A stretch of 40,218 nt of DNA from UBA8518 sp041659585 (GCA_041659585.1 JBAZXY010000003.1:1-40218), one strand, 5' to 3'. Counted from the first letter of the stretch, positions 1 through 8,975 are shown. Numbers and translations are program-made. Notes: a model not told the origin generated them from the sequence alone.

Positions 1-73
1 TGACCAGTCCGACAGCAATCGTTCTCAGTCCATCAAGGAATTGAAGATATTCCACATCCTTTCTTTTTAGCAT
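1..73 (-). CDS. Acyltransferase-3 family membrane protein, N-terminus only
   Basis: Only the first 24 codons are in the window; the gene runs off the left edge. The start is the ATG whose complement is at 71-73, preceded on the minus strand by a good GAGGAGG ribosome-binding site. The readable protein contains YLQFLDGLRTIAVGLV, which matches the opening signature of acyltransferase-3 (OatA/NodX-like) integral membrane enzymes, where the LDGLR motif opens the first membrane helix. Members of that family O-acylate peptidoglycan, polysaccharides or other surface molecules. The family call rests on this short motif only. It has its own strong divergent promoter. Confidence 0.6.
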   Translation of the reverse strand, partial: MLKRKDVEYLQFLDGLRTIAVGLV

Positions 74-157
74 GGCAAACCTCCTCAGTAATTTTATTTT
101 TATGCTAAATCACAGTATAAATCTATACAGTAATCAAGATTTTTTAAACAACAAGTT

Positions 158-185
158 ATTATACTATAATAGTAATTATTGTCAA
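158..185 (-). promoter_or_regulatory. Sigma70-type promoter for the minus-strand acyltransferase
   Basis: Read on the minus strand, TTGACA (complement of 180-185) and TATAAT (complement of 158-163) are separated by 16 bases, a near-consensus pair. An odd palindrome, TACTAT-A-ATAGTA (162-174), lies across the -10 edge and spacer, and a GTATA/TATAC inverted repeat (115-128) lies in the leader. Either could be an operator. Confidence 0.65.
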
Positions 186-214
186 CGAAATGTACTTATT
201 CTGTAAATAATATA

Positions 215-243
215 TTGACAAAGATATGGCATAATGTTATATT
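215..243 (+). promoter_or_regulatory. Sigma70-type promoter for the protease gene
   Basis: TTGACA at 215-220 and TATATT at 238-243 with a 17-base spacer, about 70 bases upstream of the protease start. It is divergent from the acyltransferase promoter. Confidence 0.55.
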
Positions 244-314
244 TTTTAGTTCCTTAAAATGTATTCAAATAATCGCACAAGCGATTCAAATAAAATCCAG
301 GGAGGAAGATAAAA

Positions 315-1001
315 ATGAAGAGGTATTTTTTAGCTGTCACATTGTTTTTGTTGGCTTCATTTGACTCATCGTATGCGATGGCTTCTAATCGTAGTGATTT
401 TGAGATAAAATCACTTAAATCTGAAGAGAGTGTTTCATATTCTGTTAAGGTGGCATTTACAAAAGGAAATATTTTACATATAAATACTGGCGTAGCAGTG
501 GTTATAATGGCGACAGAAGATGAGTGTATTCTTGTTACAGCTAAACATCTTGTGCAAAATGTTTCATCGGTAAGGGTGTTGCCACTAGTCAGAGAATGGG
601 ATGGTCAAATGGAGATAGAAGCAAGGGTTAGCTACATAGATAGCTTGGATGATGTGGCTTTTCTGTCATTTACTACTAATCATAAATATGTAGCTCCAAA
701 TATTGTGTTAGATGAGAATGTGATGATTGGAAAGTCAGTTGTCGCTTTCAAATATCTTCCGGGTAATGGATATCAAGTTGCAAGAGGTCATATAATTGGC
801 TTCTGGCAACTACCAGATAATAAAAAATTTATGGTTGCAAAAATGTCAATCGAAGAAGGATTTTCTGGTAGTGGTTTGTTTGATGATGCCGGCAACTTGG
901 TCGGATTAGTCAGTGGTAGAAATATGGATAAAAGATTTGAGGTTGCATATATAGTCTCTGGGCCAAAAATTGTGGCTGCACTTCGGAGGTTTTATAAATA
1001 A
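315..1001 (+). CDS. Secreted trypsin-fold serine protease
   Basis: A 228-residue protein with an N-terminal signal peptide (hydrophobic stretch at about residues 4-15, then a small-residue region to about 23), so it is probably exported. The rest fits a chymotrypsin-fold domain: TAKHLV supplies the candidate catalytic His78, DDVAFL the Asp113, and GFSGSGLFD (182-190) the nucleophile Ser184. The usual GDSGG/GNSGG is changed to GFSGS, so the second Gly after Ser is lost; activity is likely but not certain. No PDZ domain follows, unlike DegP/HtrA. The start is set by GGGAGGAAG seven bases upstream. It appears monocistronic, between its own promoter and a terminator. Substrate unknown. Confidence 0.72.
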   Translation: MKRYFLAVTLFLLASFDSSYAMASNRSDFEIKSLKSEESVSYSVKVAFTKGNILHINTGVAVVIMATEDECILVTAKHLVQNVSSVRVLPLVREWDGQMEIEARVSYIDSLDDVAFLSFTTNHKYVAPNIVLDENVMIGKSVVAFKYLPGNGYQVARGHIIGFWQLPDNKKFMVAKMSIEEGFSGSGLFDDAGNLVGLVSGRNMDKRFEVAYIVSGPKIVAALRRFYK

Positions 1002-1026
1002 ATTAACTGAAAAATCATTTTCAAGC

Positions 1027-1064
1027 AGCCTGTACAGGGATAAGAACCTTGCAGGCTTTTTTAT
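1027..1064 (+). terminator. Intrinsic terminator after the protease gene
   Basis: AGCCTG...CAGGCT stem with an inner AGG/CCT extension, followed by TTTTTTATTTT. In the rest of the 319-base gap up to purM at 1321 nothing else is supportable; it is AT-rich, and no clear promoter box was found. Confidence 0.8.
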
Positions 1065-1320
1065 TTTCGAAAAGCGATTCAAATTTTTTCTGTGGATTGT
1101 AGTAATATCAAATTTAAGGATTAAAAAGATTTTTTTGTTGAAACGCAATGAGATAAGTTGCTTTTATTTTCCAATGATGCTTAAATGAAGAATCTAGTTT
1201 TTTAACAAATGGATAGCTTGAATCAAAAAAATCGTTACATAACCGTCTTAATAGAAATTGCGGGCATCGCCTGGATATTCTTGCGGACAAAAACTAAACT
1301 AAGAATGGGAGGAACAAAAG

Positions 1321-2478
1321 ATGGGCAACGAGAAGGACGACAACAGCAAATATAAACTGGACGGTGTGAACATTGCGGCGGGAGATGTTTTTTCCAGATA
1401 TTGTAACGAAATAAACAAAAGCACATACGGTTTATCTCCCTATGTCAGTGTCGCAGATCTTTCCCGGGGAAATTTCAGAGGGCCAAAAGGTTTTGTCTTC
1501 AAGCATCTGCCCAAGGGCTATCTTATCACTGGAGCTATGGATGGGATAGGTACCAAAGTGACTGTTATTGTTGCATCGGGAAAGGTGGTGACTTCGGCCA
1601 GCAATGTGATTGCGATGACGGCTATGGACATTACTCGCTGGGGAGGGTTACCGCTGGTATTCATGAACATTTTTGATGCCAGAACTTTCGGTGAGATTGA
1701 TTCGGAAACGTTCAAGCTTTGCCAAGAAGTAATGGATGGGCTTAAGGACATTGCTCACGAGCACAAATACGTTCTTTTTAACGGTGAAAGTGCCGAGCTC
1801 GGTCTTTGTGTCGGGTCTGAAAATCCAGATGCGAAACTGATGTTTAACTGGGGCGGGGCGATGCTCGGTGTGTATCATCCCAGTAAGATGATCTTGGGCG
1901 ATACGCTTGCTCCCGGTCAAATTGTTATTGCTTTACGTGATGGTGGTCGCAGTAATGGCTATAGTACATTCAGAAAATCTCTGGCTATGAAATATGGACC
2001 GGAATGGTGGAATAATCTTGATGCGTTGGAGGACATCATTGCTTGCGCTTCACCTTCTGCCCAATATGACCGGCTTCTTAACACAGCTCACGGCTGGTTC
2101 AGCGAGAACCCTTTGCAGTCCCTGATTAAAATGGACTTGATTGTACACCTTTCAGGGGGAGCTTTTGAATCCAAATTGGGCGAGGATATCCTCAAGCCAT
2201 TGAATTTGTCAGCCGAACTGGATGATTTGTTCGAGCCACCGGAAATAATGAAAAAATGTGCTCAGTGGCGAGGAATGACTCCACGTGAATGCTATAAAAC
2301 CTGGAATGGTGGACAGGGTGCAATCGTGGTTGTTGATGAGTGTGAGGTAAAAGCATTTCTGACTATGGCAAAAGAATTTAATGTTGAAGCCAAGCGGGTT
2401 GGGAGGATTACTGAGAAAAAAGAGCACACCGTGCTCATTAAATCAAAATTTGGCGATGGTACATTGTTGCCATACTGA
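1321..2478 (+). CDS. purM: Phosphoribosylformylglycinamidine cyclo-ligase (AIR synthetase)
   Basis: Catalyses ATP-dependent closure of FGAM to 5-aminoimidazole ribonucleotide, step five of purine synthesis. The 385-residue protein shows PurM landmarks in order: YKLDGVNIAAG (11-21, family YxxAGVDI), MDGIGTK (73-79, family DGVGTK), NGESAEL (154-160, family GGETAEM), RSNGYS (210-215) and a late HLSGGAFESK segment (family HITGGG). Several motif residues differ from the standard form, so it is a divergent PurM, slightly longer than the usual ~345 residues. The start has GGGAGG eight bases upstream. It heads the purM-purN-purL cluster but is followed by its own terminator. Confidence 0.9.
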   Translation: MGNEKDDNSKYKLDGVNIAAGDVFSRYCNEINKSTYGLSPYVSVADLSRGNFRGPKGFVFKHLPKGYLITGAMDGIGTKVTVIVASGKVVTSASNVIAMTAMDITRWGGLPLVFMNIFDARTFGEIDSETFKLCQEVMDGLKDIAHEHKYVLFNGESAELGLCVGSENPDAKLMFNWGGAMLGVYHPSKMILGDTLAPGQIVIALRDGGRSNGYSTFRKSLAMKYGPEWWNNLDALEDIIACASPSAQYDRLLNTAHGWFSENPLQSLIKMDLIVHLSGGAFESKLGEDILKPLNLSAELDDLFEPPEIMKKCAQWRGMTPRECYKTWNGGQGAIVVVDECEVKAFLTMAKEFNVEAKRVGRITEKKEHTVLIKSKFGDGTLLPY

Positions 2479-2504
2479 CAAAAAAGCAGTTCGCGGCGGG
2501 TTAG

Positions 2505-2537
2505 TGGCTATTGGAATGATTCCAATAGCCATTTTTT
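2505..2537 (+). terminator. Intrinsic terminator after purM
   Basis: Perfect 12-bp stem (2505-2516 with 2520-2531, TGGCTATTGGAA arm) with a three-base loop, followed by TTTTTT. It separates purM from purN. Confidence 0.88.
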
Positions 2538-2626
2538 ATTATATAGGCAGTGGGAAGAGGGAGTTTTTATTAAGAACAAGGGTATATCGATAATATTCTA
2601 CTGGATGAAGTCGGTTTCAAATTTAC

Positions 2627-2654
2627 TTGCTATTTCAAACATTTTTGCTACAAT
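2627..2654 (+). promoter_or_regulatory. Probable promoter for purN-purL
   Basis: TTGCTA (2627-2632), 16-base spacer, TACAAT (2649-2654). It lies after the purM terminator, so purN and purL need a promoter here. A small CCAC/GTGG hairpin follows in the leader. The -35 is weak. Confidence 0.4.
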
Positions 2655-2792
2655 AAATAACCCACTAAAATAGGTGGTTGGAACCTTAACAATAGAATAA
2701 AACGTACGAAAAATAGAGGATTTATGAAGAGGCAATCGAGAGGTTGTCTAAACTTAGTCAGGTTGTTCAAAAAACAAGAGGAGAATAGGACA

Positions 2793-3464
2793 ATGAGTGA
2801 GAAATCAAAACAAAGAATATTGGTATTAGCTTCAGGTGATGAGGAAGGCGGAGGTAGTGGTCTTCAGGAACTGGTCGAACAATCGCAAACAGATCGGCCG
2901 ATTTTAAAAGCCTTGGTCGCGGGAGTGATTTCTAATCATGCTCGTGGCGGAGTCTGGAGGAAATCCGAACCGGATGCGCTGAACATTCCTTTTGAGCATT
3001 GGAAAGGCCCTTACACGGCAGAAGGTTATCAGGCACGAGTGAAAAATTTTCAGGCGGACTTCGTAATGTGTTCAGGCTGGTTGAAGATGGTCAGAGGATT
3101 GGACTCGGCTAAGACGATTAACATCCATCCGGGGCCTTTGCCGAGATTCGGCGGTCCGGGTATGTATGGTCATCATGTGCATGAAGCAGTTATGGAAGCT
3201 TTTCACAGGGGCGAAATAACCCAGAGTGCGGTGACGATGCATTTCGTGGATGAAGAGTATGATCATGGTCCGATTTTCTTTCAGATGCCGGTATTTATCC
3301 GGAAAGAGGATACGCCGGAGACTTTGGCAAAAAGGGTGAATGAAAAAGAGCGGGCATGGCAGAGCATAATGCTCAGCCTGGTCGTCAATGGAGATATTTT
3401 TTTACATGATGGCAAGGTTCATTATGCCGACCATTTCTGTAAAAAGACATTTTTCGGAGTGTAG
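2793..3464 (+). CDS. purN: Phosphoribosylglycinamide formyltransferase
   Basis: Transfers a formyl group from 10-formyl-THF to GAR, step three of purine synthesis. From the chosen start the protein has 223 residues with the formyltransferase catalytic set: Asn110 and His112 in INIHPGPLP (109-117), and Asp157 in EEYDHGPIFF. The first strand LVLASG (10-15) is the usual N-terminal beta strand, here followed by a Gly-rich GDEEGGGSG where GART normally has SGxGSN. I chose ATG 2793, after AGGAGAATAGG. An in-frame ATG at 2724 with a weaker AGAGGA upstream would add 23 residues before the conserved fold and is less likely. purL follows 48 bases downstream. Confidence 0.9.
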   Translation: MSEKSKQRILVLASGDEEGGGSGLQELVEQSQTDRPILKALVAGVISNHARGGVWRKSEPDALNIPFEHWKGPYTAEGYQARVKNFQADFVMCSGWLKMVRGLDSAKTINIHPGPLPRFGGPGMYGHHVHEAVMEAFHRGEITQSAVTMHFVDEEYDHGPIFFQMPVFIRKEDTPETLAKRVNEKERAWQSIMLSLVVNGDIFLHDGKVHYADHFCKKTFFGV

Positions 3465-3512
3465 TCAATATTTTTTAAAACAATCAATCTTTGCGAAAGG
3501 AGAAAATGGAAA

Positions 3513-6500
3513 ATGTCGAAAACTACAGTTATTCAGTTGTATAAAGAAGGTAATGAGGAAGGCATTGAATTTTGTTTCAATATCCAATGCACACGGGAAC
3601 TTGATGCAGATGAAAGACAGAATCTGGAATTGACATTGGCGGATGGCTTCATTGCTGAGACAATCAGTGCGACTTCATGTTTGAGTGGCGAGAGGGTGGT
3701 TGAAGTGGGTCCTCGGCTCAATTTTGCCACTGCCTGGTCATCGAATATGGTGTCTATTTGTCAGGCTATTGGCCTGGGAGGAATCATCACTCGAGTGGAA
3801 CGCTCGCGACGCTATGTGGTGCCGGAGGGTGAGGATATAAATGCTTTTGTTGCCGCTCACCATGACCGGATGACAGAATGTTTCTATCCAAAGTCTTTGG
3901 ATAGTTTTGTTGAAACCGGCATCACGCCGGAAGCAGTTTATGAGGTTCTATTGAAGGAACATGGACCGAATGAGTTATTGGGTATTCCCGGGATTTCCAT
4001 GGATGAGTGGGATCGTAATTTCTATTACGACTACTTTGTTACAAAGCATAATCGCAATCCTACTATTGTCGAAATCATGGATCTGAATAATGCCAATAGC
4101 GAACATTCGCGACATGGTTTTTTCAATGCCAAGCAGATTATCGACGGAGTGCCGCAAGAAGAAAATTTGATGGAAATCGTCAAGAGTACGCTTGCGGCTA
4201 ATCCAGGAAATAGTAAAATTGCTTTTAAGGATAATTCCAGTGTTATTGAAGGATGTTCTGTGCAGGTGCTGATACCCAGTTGTCCTGGCGAACCGTCAGC
4301 ACTTGTTATGAAGATGGCTACCTATCATCCCTTGTTCACTGCTGAGACACACAACTTTCCCACTGGTGTAGCTCCTTTTCCTGGAGCTGAGACTGGCACT
4401 GGAGGTCGCATCCGTGACGTTCAGGGAACAGGGAAGGGTGGTTTTATCGGCGCTGGAACGACTGGTTATTGTGTGGGTAATCTGCACATCCCAGGATATG
4501 TATTGTCTTGGGAGGAGCATTATCCATGTCCTGATAATCTGGCTACGGCGCTGCAAATTGAAATCAAAGCCAGTAATGGCGCCTCGGATTATGGCAATAA
4601 ATTTGGTGAGCCCATGATTCAAGGATTTACCCGTTCTTTTGATTTGCGTCTTGCGGATTCTGAGCGTTGGGGATTCCTAAAGCCCATTATGTTTACAGCT
4701 GGTGTTGGTCAAATGGATAATTGTCTCATCAGGAAAGATGCAGCAAGGAAGGGGATGATTATTACCCAAGTCGGCGGACCGGCTTATCGAGTCGGTTTTG
4801 GCGGCGGGGCTGCTTCCAGTATGTTGCAGGGCGAAAATAAAGCGAATCTTGATTTTAATGCTGTCCAGCGCGGTGATGCCGAAATGGAACAGAAAATGAA
4901 TCGAGTCATCCGCGCTTGCAATGAAATGGGTGACCAAACCTTAATTGATGTCATTCATGATCAAGGTGCCGGCGGTCCAGCAAATGTTTTGAAAGAATTG
5001 GTGGAGAAAGCTGGCGGTCGGATCAATATCCGGAAGATCAGAGTCGGAGATCCAACTATGTCGGTGCTGGAAATCTATGTAGCTGAATACCAGGAACGCA
5101 ATGGTTTTTTGATCAGCCCGCACAATCTGGAGCAGTTCCAGGCCATTTGCACGCGAGAAAAGGTCAATTGCGAAGTACTGGGTGAAGTGACGGGGGATTT
5201 GCGTTTTGTGGTGGTGGATGAAGAAGATGGTTCAACTCCGGTGGATTTGGAGTTGGATGTGGTATTGGGCGGCATGCCTCCGAAAACCTTTTCTGACCAT
5301 CGGCGGAAAAAGATGTTATCGCCGGTTGTGTTGCCGGAGGGTCTAACCATCCGGCAAGCGCTAAATGATGTTTTGCGGTTGCTTTCAGTCGGTTCCAAAC
5401 GATTTTTGACCAATAAAGTCGATCGTGCGGTAAGTGGTCTGATTGTCCGGCAACAATGTTGTGGCCCTTTGCAGACTCCACTGAGTGACGTAGCGGTGGT
5501 AGCTCAGAGTTATTTCAGTCTTTCTGGAATAGCCACGGCTATTGGTGAGCAGCCGATCAAATTGATTGCCGACCCCGAAGCGGGGGCTCGAATGTCAGTA
5601 GGTGAGGCAATCACCAATCTGATTTGGGCCAGAATAAAAGGTGGACTTAAAGAGGTAAAATGTTCGGCCAACTGGATGTGGGCGCCGAAATTGCCGGGCG
5701 AGGGAGCTGCTCTGCATGATGCAGCTTGTGCTATGCGTGGCGCGATGATGGCCACCGGGGTGGCAGTGGATGGTGGCAAAGATAGTTTGTCGATGGCCAC
5801 TCTCGTTGGGGAAGAAACTGTTAAGTCTCCTCGCGAATTGGTTATTTCCCTGTATGCGCTTATGAATGATTGTAATGTTTCAGTCGGACCTGATATCAAA
5901 GATCCGGGAAATTCAGTGTTGATTTTCGTTGATCTGGGTGGCGGAAAAAACCGTCTGGGTGGCTCAGCTTTGGCTCAAGTCTTGAAACAGATTGGCTCTG
6001 AACCGGCTGACCTGGATGATCCAGCGCTGCTGGTGCGAGCTTTTGACGTCATTCAATCATTATTGGACCAGGACTTAATCTTGGCCGGTCATGACCGAAG
6101 TGATGGTGGGTTGATTACTACCTTGCTTGAGATGGCTTTCAGTGGAAACTGTGGGCTGGAGGTGGAACTTTTTGGCCAGTCTCCAGTTATTAATCAATTT
6201 TTTGGTGAGGAGCTGGGACTGGTCTTTGAGGTCAGCGACGGAAAGCAACAATTTGTTTTGCAGAAACTCGCTGAACAAGGAGTTCCAGCGAGTGTCATCG
6301 CTAAGACCAGGGAGTTTAAAGTTGTGCATGTGCGGTATAATGGTGAAGTTGTTTTGGACGAGGATATGCAAGTTTTGCGTGGTTTGTGGGAGGAGACAAG
6401 TTTTCAATTGGAAAAATTACAAATGAATCCTATCTGCGCCCAAGCGGAAAACACAGCATTGTACGCCCGTCAGGGACCGACGTACATAGTGCCTTTTAAT

Positions 6501-7334
6501 CCTCAGCCAACTTCGCAGTCTATTTTGACTAAGACTGGCAAGTCCAGAGTCGCTATTTTGCGCGACGAGGGAAGTAATTCCGATCGGGAGATGAGCGCTG
6601 CTTTTTATGCTGCAGGATTTGAACCATGGGACATTACGATGATGGATCTGTTGTTTGGCAGAATTACGCTGGACAGATTCAGGGGCTTGGCTGCAGTCGG
6701 TGGTTTCTCCTATGCAGATGTGCCGGAGAGCGCCAAGGGCTGGGCCGCAACTATCAAATTTAACCAGAGACTGGCGCGAATGTTTGGGGCTTTCTTGGAT
6801 CGTCCAGATACATTCACGCTCGGAATTTGCAATGGCTGCCAATTGTTTGGCCTCCTTGGCTGGGTGCCGTGGCAGGGGATTGATCCTGCTAAACAGCCGC
6901 GCTTTATCCACAACATCTCGAGACGGTTTGAGTCTCGCTGGTCAACGGTCGAGATTCTTCCCTCGCCGGCAATGATGTTGCAGGGGATTGAAGGTTTGCA
7001 ATTTGGCATTCATGTTGATCATGGTGAGGGATTACTTAGTTTTCCTGATCAGGATATCCGACAGCAAGTCTTGGAGCAAAACTTGGCTCCAATCTGTTTT
7101 GTAGATGATCAGGGTCAACCGACCGAGGGCTATCCTTTTAATCCGAACGGTTCGCCGGACGGCCTGACAGGACTTTGTACGCCGGATGGACGGCATCTAG
7201 CGATGATGCCTCATCCAGAGCGGGTGTTTGACAAGCGGCAAGCTCATTGGATGCCAGAGAGTATGAGAAAAAGTTTGCCAGCCTCGCCTTGGTTGCAAAT
7301 GTTTCAGAATGCCTATGCCTGGTGCCAAGAGTAA
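3513..7334 (+). CDS. purL: Phosphoribosylformylglycinamidine synthase, single-chain large form
   Basis: Converts FGAR, glutamine and ATP to FGAM. At 1273 residues it is the long, fused form known from Proteobacteria and eukaryotes (about 1300 residues), not the split PurS/PurL/PurQ set. Visible in order: the PurS-like N-terminal part with GPRLNF and the linker; the first synthetase half with HNRNPT-type and NSEHSRHGFFN segments, TAETHNFPT and GGRIRD; the second half with DGGKDSLSMA and GHDRSDGGL; and a C-terminal class I glutamine amidotransferase with GICNGCQLFG (catalytic Cys1106) and MMPHPERVF (His1234, Glu1236). The reading frame is intact over the whole length. AAAGGAG precedes the ATG. 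It ends at a very strong terminator. Confidence 0.97.
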   Translation: MSKTTVIQLYKEGNEEGIEFCFNIQCTRELDADERQNLELTLADGFIAETISATSCLSGERVVEVGPRLNFATAWSSNMVSICQAIGLGGIITRVERSRRYVVPEGEDINAFVAAHHDRMTECFYPKSLDSFVETGITPEAVYEVLLKEHGPNELLGIPGISMDEWDRNFYYDYFVTKHNRNPTIVEIMDLNNANSEHSRHGFFNAKQIIDGVPQEENLMEIVKSTLAANPGNSKIAFKDNSSVIEGCSVQVLIPSCPGEPSALVMKMATYHPLFTAETHNFPTGVAPFPGAETGTGGRIRDVQGTGKGGFIGAGTTGYCVGNLHIPGYVLSWEEHYPCPDNLATALQIEIKASNGASDYGNKFGEPMIQGFTRSFDLRLADSERWGFLKPIMFTAGVGQMDNCLIRKDAARKGMIITQVGGPAYRVGFGGGAASSMLQGENKANLDFNAVQRGDAEMEQKMNRVIRACNEMGDQTLIDVIHDQGAGGPANVLKELVEKAGGRINIRKIRVGDPTMSVLEIYVAEYQERNGFLISPHNLEQFQAICTREKVNCEVLGEVTGDLRFVVVDEEDGSTPVDLELDVVLGGMPPKTFSDHRRKKMLSPVVLPEGLTIRQALNDVLRLLSVGSKRFLTNKVDRAVSGLIVRQQCCGPLQTPLSDVAVVAQSYFSLSGIATAIGEQPIKLIADPEAGARMSVGEAITNLIWARIKGGLKEVKCSANWMWAPKLPGEGAALHDAACAMRGAMMATGVAVDGGKDSLSMATLVGEETVKSPRELVISLYALMNDCNVSVGPDIKDPGNSVLIFVDLGGGKNRLGGSALAQVLKQIGSEPADLDDPALLVRAFDVIQSLLDQDLILAGHDRSDGGLITTLLEMAFSGNCGLEVELFGQSPVINQFFGEELGLVFEVSDGKQQFVLQKLAEQGVPASVIAKTREFKVVHVRYNGEVVLDEDMQVLRGLWEETSFQLEKLQMNPICAQAENTALYARQGPTYIVPFNPQPTSQSILTKTGKSRVAILRDEGSNSDREMSAAFYAAGFEPWDITMMDLLFGRITLDRFRGLAAVGGFSYADVPESAKGWAATIKFNQRLARMFGAFLDRPDTFTLGICNGCQLFGLLGWVPWQGIDPAKQPRFIHNISRRFESRWSTVEILPSPAMMLQGIEGLQFGIHVDHGEGLLSFPDQDIRQQVLEQNLAPICFVDDQGQPTEGYPFNPNGSPDGLTGLCTPDGRHLAMMPHPERVFDKRQAHWMPESMRKSLPASPWLQMFQNAYAWCQE

Positions 7335-7374
7335 AATAAAAAATAATTACTAGGTAGAAAAAAGGAGGTGCAAC

Positions 7375-7416
7375 GAGCCCCGCTAGTCAATGACTAGTGG
7401 GGCTCTTAAATTTTTT
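7375..7416 (+). terminator. Strong intrinsic terminator after purL
   Basis: A 15-bp stem (7375-7389 with 7391-7405, GAGCCCC...GGGGCTC ends, one G-T pair) followed by TTAAATTTTTT. A free AAAGGAGGTG lies just before it, with no usable start codon at normal spacing. Confidence 0.88.
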
Positions 7417-7536
7417 GTGTAGGTTTTTTAATTTTCTAATTGGTATATTTTTTTTGTCTCACAAGGCTAGGATGAGTTGTGTATGTTCGGTAGCGGAGCG
7501 GATGGGCAGACCATAGCTGCGGAGCTAGGTATTGCC

Positions 7537-7563
7537 AAAAGCATAACAGCATGCTATGCTTTT
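7537..7563 (+). terminator. Short hairpin with T tail between purL and the next gene
   Basis: AAAAGCATA (7537-7545) pairs with TATGCTTTT (7555-7563). It could be a weak terminator or a leader hairpin. The 288-base gap between purL and the next start otherwise shows a GC-richer stretch (about 7485-7535) with no recognised RNA family. Confidence 0.4.
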
Positions 7564-7622
7564 ATATCAGTTCTTTTATTTTACCAATAAGAAAAAACAA
7601 TACTCAAATGAGGAGGTGTGCA

Positions 7623-7964
7623 ATGAACTTGCCAGAGATTGCGAATGAAGGTGTTTGGAGAAATGAGGGATATGAAGAGGCGTTTGAATTCCTTAGGGAT
7701 TTGGGATTGCATGCTGTGGCAGTGGAATATATACCTGTTACATGTGCATATGATGAGAATCTTTCGACGAGCTTTCAGATGAGGCATGTTGTGGATTCTG
7801 ATGGAGTTCGTGGATTCATGTGTTTTGTGAGTAAAGAATTCCTCAGGATAGACACCTATCGTCAAGGCACAACGCAGGAAGTATATGATGAGGTGAAGAC
7901 TTTGGGGATAGCTATGCAACAAGAAGAGCTTCGGAAAGCATGGCTTAACTTGAATCGAAGGTAG
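7623..7964 (+). CDS. Small hypothetical protein
   Basis: A 113-residue soluble protein I do not recognise. The start is fixed by ATGAGGAGGTGTGCA immediately before the ATG. The composition is acidic and mixed, with no signal peptide, membrane segment or metal-site pattern. The middle, with alternating hydrophobic residues (HAVAVEYIPV, then MRHVVDSDGVRGFMCFV), suggests a small alpha/beta fold, and the C-terminus is helical. It sits between purL and purH in the same orientation, so it may be co-expressed with purH, 87 bases downstream, but nothing in the sequence ties it to purine synthesis. Confidence 0.7.
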   Translation: MNLPEIANEGVWRNEGYEEAFEFLRDLGLHAVAVEYIPVTCAYDENLSTSFQMRHVVDSDGVRGFMCFVSKEFLRIDTYRQGTTQEVYDEVKTLGIAMQQEELRKAWLNLNRR

Positions 7965-8051
7965 TCCTCCCTATCGCAAGCGCGTACCTGAATTGCGTCA
8001 TGAAAAATACAAATCTTTTTATTATCAGGGATAAAAAGAAAGGAGAACAGG

Positions 8052-8690
8052 ATGCAAAAGATTACACGAGGGTTGATCAGTCTGACAGATAAATCAGGTA
8101 TTGAGGGTTTTGCCAGGGAGTTGGCTGATCTTGGGGTGGAACTTCTTTCCACCGGTGGCACGGCCAAAAAAATTCGCGAGGCGGGGATTCCGGTCAAAGA
8201 TGTGTCCGAGTTCACCGGGTTTCCGGAAATGCTGGATGGCCGGGTCAAGACCCTGCATCCCAAGGTCCACGGCGGCATTCTCAATCAGCGGGACAATGCC
8301 CAGCATCAGCAGCAGTGTCTGGAACATGATCTGAAACCCATTGATCTGGTTGCGGTCAATCTTTATGCCTTTGACAAAACGGTGGCCGATCCCAATTGCA
8401 CGCTGGCTATGGCCATCGAAAACATCGATATCGGTGGACCGACCATGCTCCGCGCTGCAGCCAAGAACTTCCGTGATGTCACTGTCATTGTTGATCCGGC
8501 TGACTATCCGCAGGTGCTGAAAGAGATCAAAGAACATGGGAACACCACCCTCGAAACCAGATTCTATTTGATGAAAAAAGTCTTTGCCTTGACTGCGAAA
8601 TACGATACCGCCATCTCGGCCTGGCTCGAAAAGATTGGTATCGACAAGGCCAATATCAACAAACATCCTGAATTGAATTCAGAATTGTAA
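8052..8690 (+). CDS. purH: IMP cyclohydrolase domain of PurH, free-standing
   Basis: Closes FAICAR to IMP, the last step of purine synthesis. The 212-residue product contains only the N-terminal MGS-like cyclohydrolase domain of PurH. The family signatures are intact: LLSTGGTAKKIREAG, TGFPEMLDGRVKTLHPKVHGG, VAVNLYAF, and ENIDIGGPTMLRAAAKN. The AICAR transformylase domain that makes ordinary PurH about 510-590 residues long is missing. The frame ends at a plain stop codon followed by terminator hairpins, so this looks like a genuine one-domain gene rather than a frameshift. The formyl-transfer step must be encoded elsewhere or done by another enzyme such as PurP. AAAGGAG sets the start. Confidence 0.9.
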   Translation: MQKITRGLISLTDKSGIEGFARELADLGVELLSTGGTAKKIREAGIPVKDVSEFTGFPEMLDGRVKTLHPKVHGGILNQRDNAQHQQQCLEHDLKPIDLVAVNLYAFDKTVADPNCTLAMAIENIDIGGPTMLRAAAKNFRDVTVIVDPADYPQVLKEIKEHGNTTLETRFYLMKKVFALTAKYDTAISAWLEKIGIDKANINKHPELNSEL

Positions 8691-8700
8691 AGTGTTCAAC

Positions 8701-8736
8701 CAGTCGCGACTACTTTTTGAATGTAGTCGTCACTGG
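8701..8736 (+). other. Hairpin after purH
   Basis: CGACTAC/GTAGTCG stem (about 8707-8730), extended outside by CAGT/ACTG. There is no T tract of its own. It stands directly before the main terminator and may protect the mRNA 3' end. Confidence 0.5.
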
Positions 8737-8751
8737 CAATTGATCTACCCG

Positions 8752-8792
8752 CGGCCACCTAGGTTTAGAAAAAACTAGGTGGCCGTTTTTTA
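8752..8792 (+). terminator. Intrinsic terminator after purH
   Basis: Perfect 11-bp stem CGGCCACCTAG (8752-8762) with CTAGGTGGCCG (8775-8785), then TTTTTTATATT. The remaining part of the 397-base gap to the next gene holds one probable promoter (8947-8975) and nothing else I can support. Confidence 0.9.
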
Positions 8793-8946
8793 TATTCGAA
8801 TAGGACGACTAAACTTATTTGTGGTGTAGTTTAATTATGACATATCTCGGAATAAATGCGATGCCTGGCGAAGAGAGAAATATTTTAAAACACTAAATTA
8901 GTCGAGGACCATCCTTTCTATGTACTGGCCTATTGGAAAAAGATGC

Positions 8947-8975
8947 TTGACTTTTTATGAAAAGTATAGTAACAT
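8947..8975 (+). promoter_or_regulatory. Probable promoter for the 441-aa gene
   Basis: TTGACT (8947-8952), 17-base spacer, TAACAT (8970-8975). It resembles the TTGACT-N17-TAAGAT promoters at 10588 and 18333. Confidence 0.45.

Noticed and set aside
2724..2792. Upstream start for purN
   Set aside because: It adds 23 basic residues not expected before the formyltransferase fold; the ATG at 2793 has the better ribosome-binding site. Not fully excluded.
6904..6912. TTATCCACA inside purL (and TGTGGATAA at 31354-31362 in nadE) as evidence for a replication origin
   Set aside because: Single matches within coding sequence; no cluster of boxes, no dnaA/dnaN neighbours and no AT-rich unwinding region, so no oriC call.
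7361..7420. Tiny reading frame behind AAAGGAGGTG after purL
   Set aside because: The only ATG lies 20 bases or more from the site, inside the terminator stem, and encodes about 10 residues.
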